Assembly: GCA_023435985.1 (NCBI GenBank)
Contig: JAEZKY010000220.1
Location: 1-17,065, forward strand
Direction: 5' to 3'
DNA length: 17,065 nucleotides
DNA from: Bacillota bacterium
GTDB lineage: Bacteria; Bacillota; Clostridia; Clostridiales; Clostridiaceae
Shown here in pieces: positions 15,689-17,065 of the stretch (position 1 is its first letter; the number at the start of each line of letters is the position of its first letter). The notes beneath the pieces are model-generated. The model saw nothing but the letters and a program-made list of their open reading frames with translations, was not told the origin of the DNA and searched no databases. The position numbers and the translations under genes are program-made.

Positions 15689-16771
15689 ATGAAATCAAAA
15701 AAAATGATTAAATTATTGGGCCTAACTTTAAGCGGAATATTGATATTTTCAGCACTAACAGGATGTGGAGCTAAAAATAGTACGCAAACAGCTGCTAGTG
15801 GTGGAGACCAAAAAATAAAGATTGGTGTGAGTTTTGATGATTTAAGACTTGAAAGATGGCAGCATGATAAAGATATTTTTGAAGAGGAAGCTAAAAAGCT
15901 TGGAGCTGAGGTTGTTTTCCAATCCGCAAATGGTGACGACCCAACCCAAATGTCACAATGTGAAAATCTTATTTCTCAAGGTGTAAATGTATTGGTAATA
16001 ATACCACATAATGGAGAAACAATAGCACCTATAGTAGATGAAGCTCATCAAAATAAAATAAAAGTTTTGGCTTATGATAGGTTAATCACTAACAGTGATT
16101 TAGATGATTATATATCGTTTGATAATGTTAAGGTAGGAGAATTGCAAGCAAAAGCAATTACAGATAAAACTCCAAAAGGAAATTATTTCATGATGGGAGG
16201 TTCTCCAACAGATAACAATGCAAAATTATTTAGACAAGGACAAATGAATGTAATTAAACCTCTTGTAGATAAAGGAGATATAAAAATAGTAGGAGACCAA
16301 TGGGCAAAAGATTGGTTAGCAGAAGAAGCTATGAACATAATGGAAAATGCATTAACTGCAAATAACAATAATATTGATGCTGTTGTTGCTTCAAATGATA
16401 GTACTGCTGGTGGAGCTATACAAGCATTACAAGGACAGGGCTTAGCAGGAAAAGTGTCAATTTCTGGACAAGATGCTGATTTAGCTGCATGTCAAAGAGT
16501 TGTAGAAGGAACTCAAACAATGACAGTATATAAACCTATTAAAGATCTTGCTACACAAGCAGCTGATTTAGCTGTAAAAATGGGTAAAGGTGAAAATGTC
16601 GAAACTAATGGAAATGTAATAAATAATGGACAAAAAGATGTTCCATCTGTATTACTTACTCCAATAGCAGTAACAGCAGACAATATGAATGATACTGTTG
16701 TAAAAGATGGTTTTCAAAAATTTGAAGATGTATATAAGAATGTACCAGAAGATAAAAGACCAAGTAAGTAA
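15689..16771 (+). CDS. xylF: D-xylose ABC transporter substrate-binding lipoprotein
   Basis: This 360-residue lipoprotein captures D-xylose outside the membrane for the XylGH transporter. The signal peptide ends in a lipobox LTGC with lipidated C26. The mature part is a close XylF homologue. Recognisable stretches are FDDLRLERWQHDKDIF (about 49-64), SQCENLISQGVNVLVIIPHN, LAYDRLI, YISFDNVKVGELQAKA, MGGSPTDNNAKLF, VVASNDSTAGGAIQAL, SGQDADLAA and GTQTMTVYKP. These coincide with the sugar-contacting loops of E. coli XylF. The ATG follows a strong AAAAAGGGGAG ribosome site. It is the first gene of the transport operon, and a hairpin separates it from xylG. Expression is probably controlled by the direct repeat and cre site just upstream. 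Xylose specificity is well supported by similarity remembered from E. coli XylF. Confidence 0.93.
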   Translation: MKSKKMIKLLGLTLSGILIFSALTGCGAKNSTQTAASGGDQKIKIGVSFDDLRLERWQHDKDIFEEEAKKLGAEVVFQSANGDDPTQMSQCENLISQGVNVLVIIPHNGETIAPIVDEAHQNKIKVLAYDRLITNSDLDDYISFDNVKVGELQAKAITDKTPKGNYFMMGGSPTDNNAKLFRQGQMNVIKPLVDKGDIKIVGDQWAKDWLAEEAMNIMENALTANNNNIDAVVASNDSTAGGAIQALQGQGLAGKVSISGQDADLAACQRVVEGTQTMTVYKPIKDLATQAADLAVKMGKGENVETNGNVINNGQKDVPSVLLTPIAVTADNMNDTVVKDGFQKFEDVYKNVPEDKRPSK

Positions 16772-16776
16772 ATAAC

Positions 16777-16813
16777 ATATTGGGGTTTAAAGTATAAATT
16801 TAAACCCCAATAT
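16777..16813 (+). other. Intercistronic stem-loop between xylF and xylG
   Basis: ATATTGGGGTTTAAA (16777-16791) and TTTAAACCCCAATAT (16799-16813) pair perfectly over 15 bases with a seven-base loop. There is no T-tract; the xylG ribosome site follows within a few bases. Such hairpins often protect the binding-protein message from decay and partly limit read-through. That gives more binding protein than membrane components. Confidence 0.75.
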
Positions 16814-16833
16814 AGAAAGGAGAGATGTATTTC

Positions 16834-17065
16834 ATGAGTGAGTATATTTTAGAAATGACAGATATAGTTAAAGAATTTTTTGGAGTAAAAGCATTAGATG
16901 GAGTAACTTTGAGAGTAAAACAAGGAGAAGTACATGCGCTTTGTGGTGAAAATGGAGCAGGAAAATCTACTCTGATGAAAATTTTAAGTGGAGAATATCC
17001 TGTTGGTTCATACTCGGGGAAAATAGTTTTCGAAGGAAAAGAACTTAAGCAAGTAGGCATAAGAG
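16834..17065 (+). CDS. xylG: Xylose ABC transporter ATP-binding protein, 5' part only
   Basis: Only the first 77 codons lie in the window; the family is usually about 500 residues with two ATPase domains. The visible part starts MSEYILEMTDIVKEF and contains the Walker A box GENGAGKST (38-46). KILSGEYP and GSYSGKIVFEGKEL follow, in the pattern of sugar ATPases of the XylG/RbsA type. The ATG at 16834 is preferred, as GGAGAG ends nine bases before it. The in-frame ATG at 16825 lies directly on that site. Position right after xylF makes XylG the best name. A XylH permease gene should follow outside the window. Confidence 0.85.
   Translation, partial: MSEYILEMTDIVKEFFGVKALDGVTLRVKQGEVHALCGENGAGKSTLMKILSGEYPVGSYSGKIVFEGKELKQVGIR

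Noticed and set aside
16800..17060. 86-codon minus-strand frame at the right end
   Set aside because: It is antisense to the start of xylG, whose Walker A box and ribosome site are clear.
1..17065. CRISPR array, tRNA/rRNA genes, phage or toxin-antitoxin modules
   Set aside because: No regularly spaced repeats, structured RNA genes or relevant protein families were seen on either strand.

Overview
The window is AT-rich with very short intergenic A/T tracts, strong AGGAGG-type ribosome sites, a two-[4Fe-4S] pyruvate:ferredoxin oxidoreductase and a small clostridial protein. Together these point to a solventogenic or saccharolytic Clostridium sensu stricto, close to the C. beijerinckii group. 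That placement is inferred from gene content and not from a database match. I see no rRNA, tRNA, CRISPR array, insertion sequence or phage gene.

Left part (1-4900): an OmpR-family response regulator and its membrane histidine kinase form a translationally coupled pair closed by an intrinsic terminator. A CPA1-type Na+/H+ antiporter with a long cytosolic tail follows. It sits behind an unusual control region: two palindromes in the promoter and a small GC-rich double hairpin at the ribosome site. A 54-codon gene for a DUF3787-like protein comes next. It meets the convergent pyruvate:ferredoxin oxidoreductase gene at one shared bidirectional terminator.

Middle part (4905-10217): nifJ runs leftward and a 14-helix DHA2-type drug/proton antiporter runs rightward. 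They diverge from a 283-base control region. The transporter promoter carries a perfect operator-like palindrome over its -35 element.

Right part (10430-17065): this is a sugar-sensing and uptake locus. A membrane-anchored sugar-binding protein, a LytS/YesM-type histidine kinase and a YesN-type AraC response regulator form an overlapping three-gene operon. This matches the XylFII-LytS-YesN three-component D-xylose sensor described in C. beijerinckii. Downstream are a cyclase-family metal hydrolase, then xylF (a close XylF homologue lipoprotein) and the start of xylG, which is cut by the window end. The xylF promoter shows a 21-bp-spaced direct repeat abutting a weak -35 and a catabolite-repression site across that -35. 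This is the layout expected for activation by YesN and repression by CcpA. A second cre-like site lies before the cyclase gene, which suggests it belongs to the same regulon.

The most interesting unexplained items are the structured leader of the antiporter, the hydrolase placed inside the xylose sensor/transport locus, the perfect 24-bp inverted repeat after yesN, and the inferred YesN operator.
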